Source of the DNA: Actinomyces procaprae | GTDB lineage: Bacteria; Actinomycetota; Actinomycetes; Actinomycetales; Actinomycetaceae | Assembly: GCF_004798665.1 (NCBI RefSeq) | Contig: NZ_CP039292.1 | Coordinates: forward strand, 868,001 to 932,000 | DNA: 64,000 nucleotides | Direction: 5' to 3' | Part shown: piece after piece, positions 56,402 to 64,000 of the stretch | How the letters are laid out: every line of letters begins with the position of its first letter | Position numbering within the stretch: the first letter of the stretch is position 1 | Notes under the pieces: model-generated | Told to the model about the DNA's origin: nothing | Database searches by the model: none | The model's input: only the letters and a program-made list of their open reading frames with translations | Program-made: the position numbers and the translations under genes

Positions 56402-57382
56402 ATGTCCTACGTCCTAAAACGGCTGGGATTCTATCTGCTCGCATTCTGGGCCTCAATCACCCTGAACTTCCTGCTGCCCCGATTGATGCCGGGCGACCCG
56501 GTATCACGCATGTTCGCCAAGGGCGGTGCGAAACTGACTGAGGAGCAGGCCCTTCAGCTCCAGCAGCTGTTCGGGCTCGACGATCGCCCCATGTGGCAGC
56601 AGTACATCTCATATATCAAGTCAATGCTGACCGGTGACATGGGGGTATCCATTTCCCGGTTTCCCAGTCCGGTGTCGGCGGTGATCGGCAGCCAGATCGG
56701 GTGGACCATCCTCCTGGGCGCCGTCGCCCTCCTGATCGCCGTGCTGCTCGGCAATCTGCTCGGGATCATCGCCGCCTGGTACCGGGGCGGTTTCATCGAC
56801 TCCGTCTTCCCGCCGCTGCTGGTGTTCCTGGGGTCATTCCCCTACTTCTGGCTGGCCATGGCTGGCCTGTATGTCTTCGGTACCGGCCTGGGCTGGTTCC
56901 CGCTGCGGCATGCGTTCACCGCCGGGATTGTCGCGGACTGGGCAAGCCCCGCCTTCCTCGGAGACGTCGCCTACCACCTGGTGCTGCCGGCCTCCACCAT
57001 TGTGCTGGTGTCACTGGGCGGCTGGGCGCTGGGGATGCGCAACACGATGATCTCCACCAACTCCGAGGACTACATCGTCATGGCCGAGGCCAAGGGGCTC
57101 AAGCGCTCCCGCATCATGCTGCGGTACGCGGCACGTAACGCGATGCTTCCCTCGGTGACCAGCTTCGGCATGTCCCTGGGGTTCATCGTCGGCGGCTCGA
57201 TGCTCACCGAGGTCGTCTTCGCCTACCCGGGCGTCGGCTACCAGCTGCTCAGTGCGGTAAATGCGCTCGACTACCCGCTGATGCAGGGGATCTTCTTCAC
57301 GATCACGGCTGCGGTGCTCGCCGCGAACTTCCTGGTCGACATCGTCTACGTCCGCCTCGACCCGCGCGTGCGGACCGCCTGA
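56402..57382 (+). CDS. ABC transporter permease, DppB type
   Basis: 326 residues with six membrane helices. The N-terminus YVLKRLGFYLLAFWASITLNFLLPRLMPGDP-type start (SITLNFLLPRLMPGDPVSRM) and EAA loop (YIVMAEAKGLKRSRIMLRYA) identify a DppB-like subunit of the group associated with oligosaccharide import. AAGGAGAGTGACGC precedes the ATG. It pairs with the permease at 57395. Confidence 0.94.
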   Translation: MSYVLKRLGFYLLAFWASITLNFLLPRLMPGDPVSRMFAKGGAKLTEEQALQLQQLFGLDDRPMWQQYISYIKSMLTGDMGVSISRFPSPVSAVIGSQIGWTILLGAVALLIAVLLGNLLGIIAAWYRGGFIDSVFPPLLVFLGSFPYFWLAMAGLYVFGTGLGWFPLRHAFTAGIVADWASPAFLGDVAYHLVLPASTIVLVSLGGWALGMRNTMISTNSEDYIVMAEAKGLKRSRIMLRYAARNAMLPSVTSFGMSLGFIVGGSMLTEVVFAYPGVGYQLLSAVNALDYPLMQGIFFTITAAVLAANFLVDIVYVRLDPRVRTA

Positions 57383-57394
57383 AAGGAGCCAGTC

Positions 57395-58327
57395 ATGGGA
57401 AACCCACTGGTAGCCATGCCATCCGCGCGGAGCCGTCGCTCAACCGGGATTCTGCGCAGTCTCCTGAACTCCCGCAAGGCCCTGTTCGGGATCGCGGTTC
57501 TGCTGCTGTTCATCGCCCTGGCCCTGCTGGCGCCCGTCATCAGCCCCGGCGACCCGGCCCGGATCACCTCCTCCACGGCTGCGCCGCCCAGCGCTGAGCA
57601 CTGGTTCGGTGTTACTCCGAAGGGCCAGGACGTGTTCGCCATGACCCTGTGGGGGGCGCGCTCCTCGCTGGCGGTCGGGCTCAGCGTCGGCATCATCGCG
57701 ACCTTCGTGGCCCTGCTCATCGGGCTGGCGTCGGCCTACTTCGGCCGCGCGGTCGACGGCATCCTCGCCGTCGTAACCAATGTGTTCCTGCTGCTTCCGG
57801 GGCTCCCGCTCCTGGTGGTGCTCGCGGGCTTCATGCCTCCGGGCCAGGGGACGATCATCATCGTCCTGGTGGTCACCGGATGGGCGGGCGCTGCGCGGGT
57901 AATGCGCAGCCAGGCGCTGTCCGTGCGGGGGAAGGACTTCGTTGCGGCCGCCCTCGTCACGGGTGAGCGTCCGCTGCGGATCATGTTCGGGGAGATCCTG
58001 CCGAATATGGCCTCGATAGTGATGTCCACGATCCTCGGCTGCGTCAATGCGGCCATCGGCAGCCAGGCCGGCCTGGAGTTCCTCGGCCTGGGCGACTCCT
58101 CGGTGGTCTCCTGGGGGACCAACCTGTACTGGGCGTCGAACGACGGCGCGCTCATGACCGGTCGCTGGTGGACCTTCCTGCCATCCGGTCTGTGCATCGC
58201 CCTGGTGGCGTTCGCGCTGGCAATGATCAACTTCGGCGTGGATGAGGTCACCAACCCCCGTCTGCGCAAGCCCTCTAAGCGCGCCCGGAAGGCGCTGCGT
58301 GAGGGCGCGACTGCGGTGGAGGCATGA
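57395..58327 (+). CDS. ABC transporter permease, DppC type
   Basis: 310 residues with six membrane helices. HWFGVTPKGQDVFAMTLWGA, the SLAVGLSVGIIATF helix and EAA loop (DFVAAALVTGERPLRIMFGE) fit DppC. The polar N-terminus is ~30 residues. AAAGGAGCCAGTC precedes the ATG. The stop is one base before the first ATPase start codon. Confidence 0.94.
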   Translation: MGNPLVAMPSARSRRSTGILRSLLNSRKALFGIAVLLLFIALALLAPVISPGDPARITSSTAAPPSAEHWFGVTPKGQDVFAMTLWGARSSLAVGLSVGIIATFVALLIGLASAYFGRAVDGILAVVTNVFLLLPGLPLLVVLAGFMPPGQGTIIIVLVVTGWAGAARVMRSQALSVRGKDFVAAALVTGERPLRIMFGEILPNMASIVMSTILGCVNAAIGSQAGLEFLGLGDSSVVSWGTNLYWASNDGALMTGRWWTFLPSGLCIALVAFALAMINFGVDEVTNPRLRKPSKRARKALREGATAVEA

Positions 58328-58328
58328 C

Positions 58329-59333
58329 ATGAGTGAAATCATGACCACTTCGGCGAGCTCGGGAGATTCCGGCCACCGGTCTGCAGACGACCAGCCACTG
58401 CTGGTGGTTGATGGTCTCCGTGTGGAGTACAGCGGCGACGCCCGCTCCGTAATCGGTGCGGACCGCGTGAGCTTCACAATCGGCAGGGGAGAGGTCCTAG
58501 GGCTTGCCGGGGAGTCCGGCTGCGGAAAGTCCACCACCGCCAATGCGATCATGCGGCTGCTCAAGCCCCCGGCCGAGATCACCCACGGATCGATCACCTT
58601 CGACGGCCGCGACGTGCTGGGCATGTCCGCGGAGGAGCTGCGCCGATTCCGGTGGCGAGAAGTGGCAATGGTCTTCCAATCCGCGATGAACGCGCTCAAC
58701 CCGGTGATGACGGTCGGTGACCAGATCATCGACGTCCTGACCACCCATGAGCGAGTCTCCAAGCGGGAGGCGCGCGAGCGCGCCGCGGAACTGCTGGGAG
58801 TAGTGGGTATCCCCGCCGATCGGCTCAGAAGCTACCCGCATCAGCTCTCCGGCGGTATGCGTCAGCGCGCGGTCATCGCCATAGGCCTGGCGCTCAACCC
58901 CTCGCTGCTCATCATGGACGAGCCGACTACCGCGCTCGACGTGGTGGTCCAGCAGGAGATCATGGAGCAGGTGACTGAGCTCAAGGACCGCCTGGGCTTC
59001 TCCATCCTGTTCATCACCCACGACATCTCCCTGATGGTTGATATCTCCGACCGGATGGGTGTCATGTACGGAGGGCGCCTGGTGGAGATGGGGCCGTCGA
59101 AGGAGATCTTCTCCGACCCCCTTCACCCCTACACGCGCGCACTGATGGGGGCATTCCCGCCGATCAGTGGACCGCGGGTGCGCCGCACCGGACTGTCCGA
59201 CTCCCGCGACGGCGCGGACCGCCCCTGGGCCCGTTCGATCGCGGACCTCGTTGAGGCTGCGCCCGGGCGCTGGGTTTCCCCCGTGCACGGCAATCCCTCG
59301 CAGACCGACTATGCCAACAAGGAGCTGTCATGA
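58329..59333 (+). CDS. ABC transporter ATPase, DppD type
   Basis: 334 residues. Walker A GESGCGKST, Q-loop VFQSAMNALNP, signature LSGGMRQRAVIA and Walker B LLIMDEPTTALD are complete. The C-terminal region (HPYTRALMGAFPPI) is of the oligopeptide_ABC_C type but lacks the usual Cys-rich end. It begins one base after the permease stop and overlaps the second ATPase (ATGA at 59330-59333). Confidence 0.94.
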   Translation: MSEIMTTSASSGDSGHRSADDQPLLVVDGLRVEYSGDARSVIGADRVSFTIGRGEVLGLAGESGCGKSTTANAIMRLLKPPAEITHGSITFDGRDVLGMSAEELRRFRWREVAMVFQSAMNALNPVMTVGDQIIDVLTTHERVSKREARERAAELLGVVGIPADRLRSYPHQLSGGMRQRAVIAIGLALNPSLLIMDEPTTALDVVVQQEIMEQVTELKDRLGFSILFITHDISLMVDISDRMGVMYGGRLVEMGPSKEIFSDPLHPYTRALMGAFPPISGPRVRRTGLSDSRDGADRPWARSIADLVEAAPGRWVSPVHGNPSQTDYANKELS

Positions 59334-60388
59334 GTGAGCAGCTGATCGTAACCCCGCCCCTGGGAGAACCCGTGCTGAGGATCGAAGACCTGCATAAGGA
59401 CTTCAGTCAGGGCGGCCTGTTCTCACGGAAAGTCGTCCACGCCCTCTCCGGCGTCGACCTGACCCTCCACAAGGGGGAGATTCTCGCGCTGGTAGGCGAG
59501 TCCGGATCGGGCAAGTCCACGATCGCCAGGATCGTCTCGCGGCTCGAGAAGCCCACCTCGGGGCGGTTCCTGGTTGACGGACGTGACATCCTCGCTGAAG
59601 AGCCGCGCCGAGTCTCGCGGTCCTACCGCGGTCGCGTCCAGATGGTGTTCCAGGACCCCTTCGGGTCGCTCAACCCGGTACACACAATCGGCCACGTGCT
59701 GCGCCGTTCGCTTGCGCTGCACCAATCCGGATTGCGCGGGGCGGAGCGTGAGCGCGCCGCCGCGGAGCTCATGGAGACCGTTGGCCTTGAGACGAGCATG
59801 CTCGACTCCTACCCGCACCAGCTCTCGGGCGGTCAGCGGCAGCGCGTCGCAATTGCGCGGGCGCTGGCCTGCGAGCCGGAGATCCTGCTGGCGGACGAGC
59901 CGACATCCATGCTCGACGTGTCGGTACGCATCGGAATTCTCAACCTCATGCTCAAGCTCCGCGACGAGCGGGGGCTCTCGATGCTCTACATCACCCACGA
60001 TCTTGCCAGCGCCCGGTACGTCGCTGACACCACGGCGGTGCTGTTCGGCGGAGAGCTCGTGGAATCGGGGCCATCGGTGGACATCATGGCTCACCCGGAC
60101 CACCCCTATACGCGGCTGCTGCTGTCTGCGGTTCCGGACCCCTCCCGGCGCCTCGTCCTCACCAAGGAGGAGCGTCAGGCACTGCGCGAGCAGGTGCTTC
60201 ACCCCGTGTCCTGCCCGCACGCGGGTGGTGCCGAGCCCTGCTCGGAGACGGAACCGGTGCGCCACCGCGTCGGCGAGGACCACTGGGTGCGCTGCCACCT
60301 GTACCCTCCGAGAGGTGCCGCAGGCACCGCACTGACCACCGAGATGGGCAGTGGCGTGCAAGCAACTGAGGAGGCTGTAGCACCGTGA
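59330..60388 (+). CDS. ABC transporter ATPase, DppF type
   Basis: 352 residues. Walker A GESGSGKST, Q-loop VFQDPFGSLNP, signature LSGGQRQRVAIA and Walker B ILLADEPTSMLD are present. The C-terminal domain includes a Cys-containing stretch (HPVSCPHAGGAEPCSETEPV then WVRCHLYPP), as in DppD/F proteins with an iron-sulfur-like motif. It overlaps the GH32 start (GTGA at 60385-60388). Confidence 0.94.
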   Translation: MSEQLIVTPPLGEPVLRIEDLHKDFSQGGLFSRKVVHALSGVDLTLHKGEILALVGESGSGKSTIARIVSRLEKPTSGRFLVDGRDILAEEPRRVSRSYRGRVQMVFQDPFGSLNPVHTIGHVLRRSLALHQSGLRGAERERAAAELMETVGLETSMLDSYPHQLSGGQRQRVAIARALACEPEILLADEPTSMLDVSVRIGILNLMLKLRDERGLSMLYITHDLASARYVADTTAVLFGGELVESGPSVDIMAHPDHPYTRLLLSAVPDPSRRLVLTKEERQALREQVLHPVSCPHAGGAEPCSETEPVRHRVGEDHWVRCHLYPPRGAAGTALTTEMGSGVQATEEAVAP

Positions 60389-61956
60389 GTACCACCGTAT
60401 GCCCCGAGCCTGCGCCCGCGGATGGCAGAGCGGCCGAGGACGCACTCGTGATGCGCGCGCAGGCCGATCCGCTCCTCCCGCGTTTTCATTTCACGCCGCC
60501 CGCGGGGTGGATGAATGATCCGAACGGCCTGCTCCAGCGCGATGGTCTGCACCACCTGTTCTATCAGTACAACCCGGAGGGGCCGACGCACCACCGGATC
60601 CACTGGGGGCACGCGGTCTCGCGGGACCTACTGAGCTGGACGGACCTGCCCATCGCGCTTTCCCCCGCCCGCCCGGGTGAGGGGCCGGACGATGACGGGT
60701 GCTGGTCAGGGGTCGCGGTGGTCGACGACGGTCGTCCCGCACTCGTCTACTCGGCCAACCACGGGGGCCGTCAGGCGGCGGCCCTCGCGGTTGCCGCCGA
60801 TGCCACGGATCCCCTGCTCATCGAGTGGGAGAAGGACCCGCGTAATCCATTGATTGCCGGCCCTCCCGGTGAGCTGCCGGTCACCGACTTCCGTGATCAC
60901 TGCGTATGGCAGGAGTCAGACGGGTCTTGGACGCAGCTGATGGGGGCGGGAACCGCGGACCGCGGGGGCGCGGTCCTGCGGTATACGTCCACGGACCTGC
61001 GCCAGTGGACCTATCGCGGGCCGATCCTCGTCGGCTCCGACTGGCGGGGGGTCCCGGAGGATCCCTGGACCGCCAGCATGTGGGAGTGCCCCGACCTCAT
61101 CGCCCTGCAGCCCGCCGCTCCCGACGGCACCGGCGGCCAGGCGCGTCACGCCCTGATCTTCTCCGCGTGGCACCAGGGGCATCCCCAGGAGACTCTGGCA
61201 TTCGTCGGCGATTACAGCGAGGGCCGTTTCCGCCCCGCCCGCCTGCAACGCGTCGACTGGGGCGGGCGCTTGTGCTATGCCCCCCAGAGCTACCTGGATG
61301 AAGCCGGCCGGCGCATCCAGTTCGCTTGGATGCCGGAGGCGCGTGATGAGCGCGGCGTGGCCCGTGCCGGCTGGTGCGGCGTCATGACGGTGCCGCGGCT
61401 GCTGTCGGCCGACGGCGATGCACTCGCCGTCGAGCCGGTGCCGGAGCTCACCCGGCTGCGGGACCGGCACGAGGAGATCCCGCAGGGCGCCGTCGACGGC
61501 GCGCGGCCGGCGTCGTCCATTTGCGGCGGCGGGCTGGACATCGAGCTGGAGCTCAGCCTGGACGCGTGCGGATATGCGGAGGTTGTCCTCGACCACGCCG
61601 GGGATGAGCCGGGCAGTGGGGAGCGGACCGTGATTCGTGTGGATCGGGGTCCTGAGGGCTGCACGATTCGCGTGGATCCCTCGCATGCCTCCCACGAGCC
61701 CGGGGTCGAGGCCCGGACGGTGACCATGCCCGTGCGTACCCGCGGCGACGCCGATGACCCGGTGCGTCTGAGGGTGATCCTGGATCGCTCAACCCTGGAG
61801 GTATTCAGCGACCGGCGTGCGCTGTCCGCACGCGTCTACCCGACCGACCCGGAGTCGACTCGCGTGGTGGTTACAGGAGCGCGTGCGCGAGTCGGCGCCG
61901 GCTCGGTATGGACCATGCGCTCGACCCGGCGCGCGGGACGCCGCCTGCGGCCGTAG
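60385..61956 (+). CDS. GH32 beta-fructosidase
   Basis: 523 residues without a signal peptide, so cytoplasmic. The five-blade propeller holds the nucleophile D45 in WMNDPNG and the acid/base E234 in WECPDL. The transition-state Asp motif is FRDH, where most family members have FRDP. The C-terminal beta-sandwich ends with LRVILDRSTLEVFSDRR. It hydrolyses beta-fructosides such as sucrose, fructo-oligosaccharides or their phosphates. Intracellular location and coupling to an ABC importer favour oligosaccharides taken up intact. It starts at GTG 60385 overlapping the ATPase gene. Confidence 0.92.
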   Translation: MSTTVCPEPAPADGRAAEDALVMRAQADPLLPRFHFTPPAGWMNDPNGLLQRDGLHHLFYQYNPEGPTHHRIHWGHAVSRDLLSWTDLPIALSPARPGEGPDDDGCWSGVAVVDDGRPALVYSANHGGRQAAALAVAADATDPLLIEWEKDPRNPLIAGPPGELPVTDFRDHCVWQESDGSWTQLMGAGTADRGGAVLRYTSTDLRQWTYRGPILVGSDWRGVPEDPWTASMWECPDLIALQPAAPDGTGGQARHALIFSAWHQGHPQETLAFVGDYSEGRFRPARLQRVDWGGRLCYAPQSYLDEAGRRIQFAWMPEARDERGVARAGWCGVMTVPRLLSADGDALAVEPVPELTRLRDRHEEIPQGAVDGARPASSICGGGLDIELELSLDACGYAEVVLDHAGDEPGSGERTVIRVDRGPEGCTIRVDPSHASHEPGVEARTVTMPVRTRGDADDPVRLRVILDRSTLEVFSDRRALSARVYPTDPESTRVVVTGARARVGAGSVWTMRSTRRAGRRLRP

Positions 61957-61979
61957 CCGCCGCTACCTGCCCGGCGGGC

Positions 61980-62735
61980 TCAGTTGTCGCGGGTGCGGCC
62001 GCGCAGGCCGGCCCGCAGCACCTCCCGGTTCAGGGCGGCGATGGCCGTCAGCGGGATGCCCGCCGGGCAGGCCGGCACGCACTCCCCGTACAGGGAGCAG
62101 GGGCCGAAGATCTCATTCACCGTCTGCGCCATGCGCCGCGCCCGCCGGGAGCGCTCGTGGCGGCCCTGCGGCATCAGCGACAGATGCGCCAGCTTCGCCC
62201 CGGCGAACAGCATGGCCGCACCATTGGGGCAGGCGGCCACGCATGCGCCGCAGCCGATGCAGGCGGCGAAGTCGAGAGCCTGCTCCGCCTGCAGGTAGGG
62301 CTGGGGCACGGAGTCGGCGTCGGGGGCTGTTCCCGCGGCCACGTCCACCGTCCCGCCGGCGCGGATCAACTCGTCCAGGGCGGTGCGATCCACCACCAGG
62401 TCGCGGATGACCGGGAAGGCCGCCGAGCGCCACGGTTCCAGGCGGAAGTGGGTGACGCCGGGGAAGGCCCGCAGGTGCTGGCGGCAGGCAGGGGTGTTGT
62501 CCTGTGGGCCGTGCGGCTTGCCGTTGACCAGGAAGCCGCACATGCCGCACACGCCCTCGCGGCAGTCGGACTCGAATACGACCGGCTCGCCGCCGCGCTC
62601 AATGATCTGGTCATTGAGGCGGTCCAGCAGCTCGAGCAGGCTCATTTCCGGCTCGGCGTCGTCCACGGTGTAGTTCTCGAAGCGGCCGCGGGCGCGCGGC
62701 CCGTCCTGCCGCCAGATCTCCAGTTCCACTCTCAT
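61980..62735 (-). CDS. sdhB: Succinate dehydrogenase/fumarate reductase iron-sulfur subunit
   Basis: 251 residues. The 2Fe-2S ligands are in DCREGVCGMCGFLVNGKPHG with a further Cys in TPACRQH. The 4Fe-4S and 3Fe-4S ligands are in CIGCGACVAACPNGA and CSLYGECVPACPAGIP. This is the B subunit that passes electrons between the flavoprotein and the membrane anchor. The ATG (62733-62735) overlaps the flavoprotein stop. Whether it works as Sdh or Frd cannot be decided from this subunit; the symbol follows the shorter actinobacterial Sdh type. Confidence 0.93.
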   Translation of the reverse strand: MRVELEIWRQDGPRARGRFENYTVDDAEPEMSLLELLDRLNDQIIERGGEPVVFESDCREGVCGMCGFLVNGKPHGPQDNTPACRQHLRAFPGVTHFRLEPWRSAAFPVIRDLVVDRTALDELIRAGGTVDVAAGTAPDADSVPQPYLQAEQALDFAACIGCGACVAACPNGAAMLFAGAKLAHLSLMPQGRHERSRRARRMAQTVNEIFGPCSLYGECVPACPAGIPLTAIAALNREVLRAGLRGRTRDN

Positions 62736-64000
62736 CGGTAATCCCTCACCTGCATCGGTACCAGCGAGAAGCTCAGCGGCTCACTGCGGCGCGTGTGCCG
62801 ACCGGAGGCGTCGGTCAGCCAGGCGGACACGGTGCACCAGTCGGCATCGTCGCGCTTGGCCTCGCCCTCCGCGGTGGCGTACTCCTCCCGGAAGTGAGCC
62901 CCGGCGGACTCGCGCCTATCCAGCGCGTCCAGGATCATGACCTCGGCCAGCTCCAGGAAGTCGGCCACTCGCAGTGCCCTCTCCAACTCCTGGTTGAGAC
63001 GCTCGGCGCCGCCGACGATCTTCACATCCGCCCAGAACTCCTCGCGCAGTGCCCGCACCTGGTCCAGGCCGTGGCGCAGCCCCGCCTCCGAGCGGCTGAC
63101 CCCGCAGTCGGCGTACAGGATCTCGCCCAGGCGGCGGTGGAACCAGACGGGCCGGTGCGTGCCGCCAACTGCCAGCAGCGCCTCCACCCGGCTGCGGGCG
63201 TCGGCGAGGGCGGCGGTCACCTCAGGGGCGTCGTCGGCGAGCGCGCCGGTGCCCACGAGTCCGGCCAGGTAGTTCGGCACCGACAGCGGCAGCGTGAACC
63301 AGCCGTCCACGGAGGCGCTCAGCAGGGAGTTGGCGCCCAGCCGGTTGGCGCCGTGGTAGTTGTTGGACGCCTCCCCGCCCACGAACAGGCCCGGAATGGT
63401 GGACATCTGGTCGAAGTCCACCCACAGGCCCCCCATGGTGAAGTGGGCGCCCGGGGCGATGCGCATGGGCACCTCGTAGGGGTCCTCGCCGGTGGCGTCC
63501 AGGTACATGTCGAACAGGTTGCCGTAGCGGGCGGCGATCACCGGCTTGCCCAGGCGCTGCAGGGCGTCGCGGAAGTCCAGGTAGACGGAGTTGTGCAGCG
63601 GCCCGACGCCGCGCCCGGACTCGATCTGCTCCCGGGCGTTGCGGGAGGCGACGTCACGTGGGGTGAGGTTGCCGAAGGCCGGGTACTTTCGCTCCAGGTA
63701 GTAGTCGCGCTCCTCCTCGGGGATGTCATTCGGGGGCCGGTCGTCCCCGGGCCGCTTGGGCACCCAGATGCGCCCGTCGTTGCGCAGGGACTCGCTCATC
63801 AGCGTGGTCTTGGACTGCCAGTGGGAGGAGACCGGCAACGCGGTGGGGTGGAACTGCACCATGCAGGCGGAGGCGAATGCGGCGCCGCGGCGGTGTGCCC
63901 GCCAGGTGGCCGAGGCGTTGGAGGCCATCGCCAGGGTGGAGTAGTGGAAGACGCTACCGTAGCCGCCGGTGGCCAGGACGACGGCGTGCGCCGTCCAGGC
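62732..64000 (-). CDS. sdhA: Succinate dehydrogenase/fumarate reductase flavoprotein subunit, 5' end outside window
   Basis: About 423 codons of the C-terminal part are visible; the frame continues past base 64000 (VVLATGGYGSVFHYS lies between 63928 and 64000). FAD- and substrate-site motifs seen are HRRGAAFASACMVQFHPTAL, RIAPGAHFTMGGLWVDFDQM and LFVGGEASNNYHGANRLGAN. The C-terminal helical domain includes REEYATAEGEAKRDDADW. It oxidises succinate or reduces fumarate and is translated just ahead of sdhB. The membrane anchor gene should lie beyond 64000. Confidence 0.94.
   Translation of the reverse strand, partial: AWTAHAVVLATGGYGSVFHYSTLAMASNASATWRAHRRGAAFASACMVQFHPTALPVSSHWQSKTTLMSESLRNDGRIWVPKRPGDDRPPNDIPEEERDYYLERKYPAFGNLTPRDVASRNAREQIESGRGVGPLHNSVYLDFRDALQRLGKPVIAARYGNLFDMYLDATGEDPYEVPMRIAPGAHFTMGGLWVDFDQMSTIPGLFVGGEASNNYHGANRLGANSLLSASVDGWFTLPLSVPNYLAGLVGTGALADDAPEVTAALADARSRVEALLAVGGTHRPVWFHRRLGEILYADCGVSRSEAGLRHGLDQVRALREEFWADVKIVGGAERLNQELERALRVADFLELAEVMILDALDRRESAGAHFREEYATAEGEAKRDDADWCTVSAWLTDASGRHTRRSEPLSFSLVPMQVRDYR

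Overview
The window looks like a high-GC Gram-positive chromosome, most probably an Actinomyces-type actinobacterium. The evidence is the very high GC at third positions, Tat-like lipoprotein signals on the ABC binding proteins, the ferredoxin-dapC-citrate synthase neighbourhood, PTS and Opp-type sugar/peptide uptake, and a glutamate decarboxylase/antiporter pair. No rRNA or tRNA gene was seen, so the genus is an inference.

Layout. 1-4.9 kb: the end of a DUF4011/DUF3320-type helicase-nuclease and a SWIM/SNF2 helicase. 4.9-6.3 kb: a gene-free block packed with tandem and inverted repeats. 6.3-9.0 kb: a membrane-anchored propeller-like protein and an NAD(P)-binding protein gene split by a 468-bp miniature transposable element. 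9.4-12.5 kb: gadB plus an amino-acid antiporter. 12.6-16.7 kb: VOC, GNAT, two HAD, Pth2-like and GtrA genes. 16.8-20.4 kb: a LacI regulator, a Dcu-type carrier and a DapA-family aldolase behind a 26-bp palindrome. 20.5-28.9 kb: M18 aminopeptidase, Old Yellow Enzyme, patatin, flavin reductase, Nudix, an exported beta-helix-like lipoprotein, BioY and a BASS transporter. 29.2-34.6 kb: an Opp-type ABC operon with less G/C-biased codons whose binding protein is circularly permuted, followed by a decayed IS1595-family element. 37.3-41.5 kb: typA, a VanW protein and a 7Fe ferredoxin. 41.5-43.1 kb: an accessory convergent gene pair. 43.3-51.8 kb: dapC, a five-gene beta-glucoside PTS island and gltA. 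51.9-52.8 kb: a methyltransferase. 52.8-53.4 kb: another repeat array. 53.6-62.0 kb: a LacI-controlled Opp-type ABC operon ending in a GH32 fructosidase. 62.0-64.0 kb: the iron-sulfur and flavoprotein subunits of succinate dehydrogenase/fumarate reductase.

Three observations stand out. (1) A 468-bp non-autonomous element at 8048-8515, with about 26-bp terminal inverted repeats and an 8-bp target duplication (CCATTGGT), interrupts an oxidoreductase gene. Removing it with one target copy rejoins the coding frame exactly. Its interior carries forward and then inverted 20-21-bp repeats, and similar arrays with other cores lie at 5531-5661 and 53015-53193. (2) The Opp-type binding protein at 29204-30850 has the family's C-terminal segment placed directly after the lipoprotein signal, ahead of the usual N-terminal segment. 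(3) The PTS/GH1 island is followed by a second copy of the last 12 codons of dapC, a scar of its insertion between dapC and gltA.

Functionally the window is dominated by carbohydrate and peptide uptake (PTS beta-glucosides, ABC plus fructosidase, ABC peptides), organic-acid and amino-acid exchange, and fermentative or acid-stress metabolism (GadB/antiporter, Dcu, Frd/Sdh), which suits a mucosal or oral lifestyle (inference).
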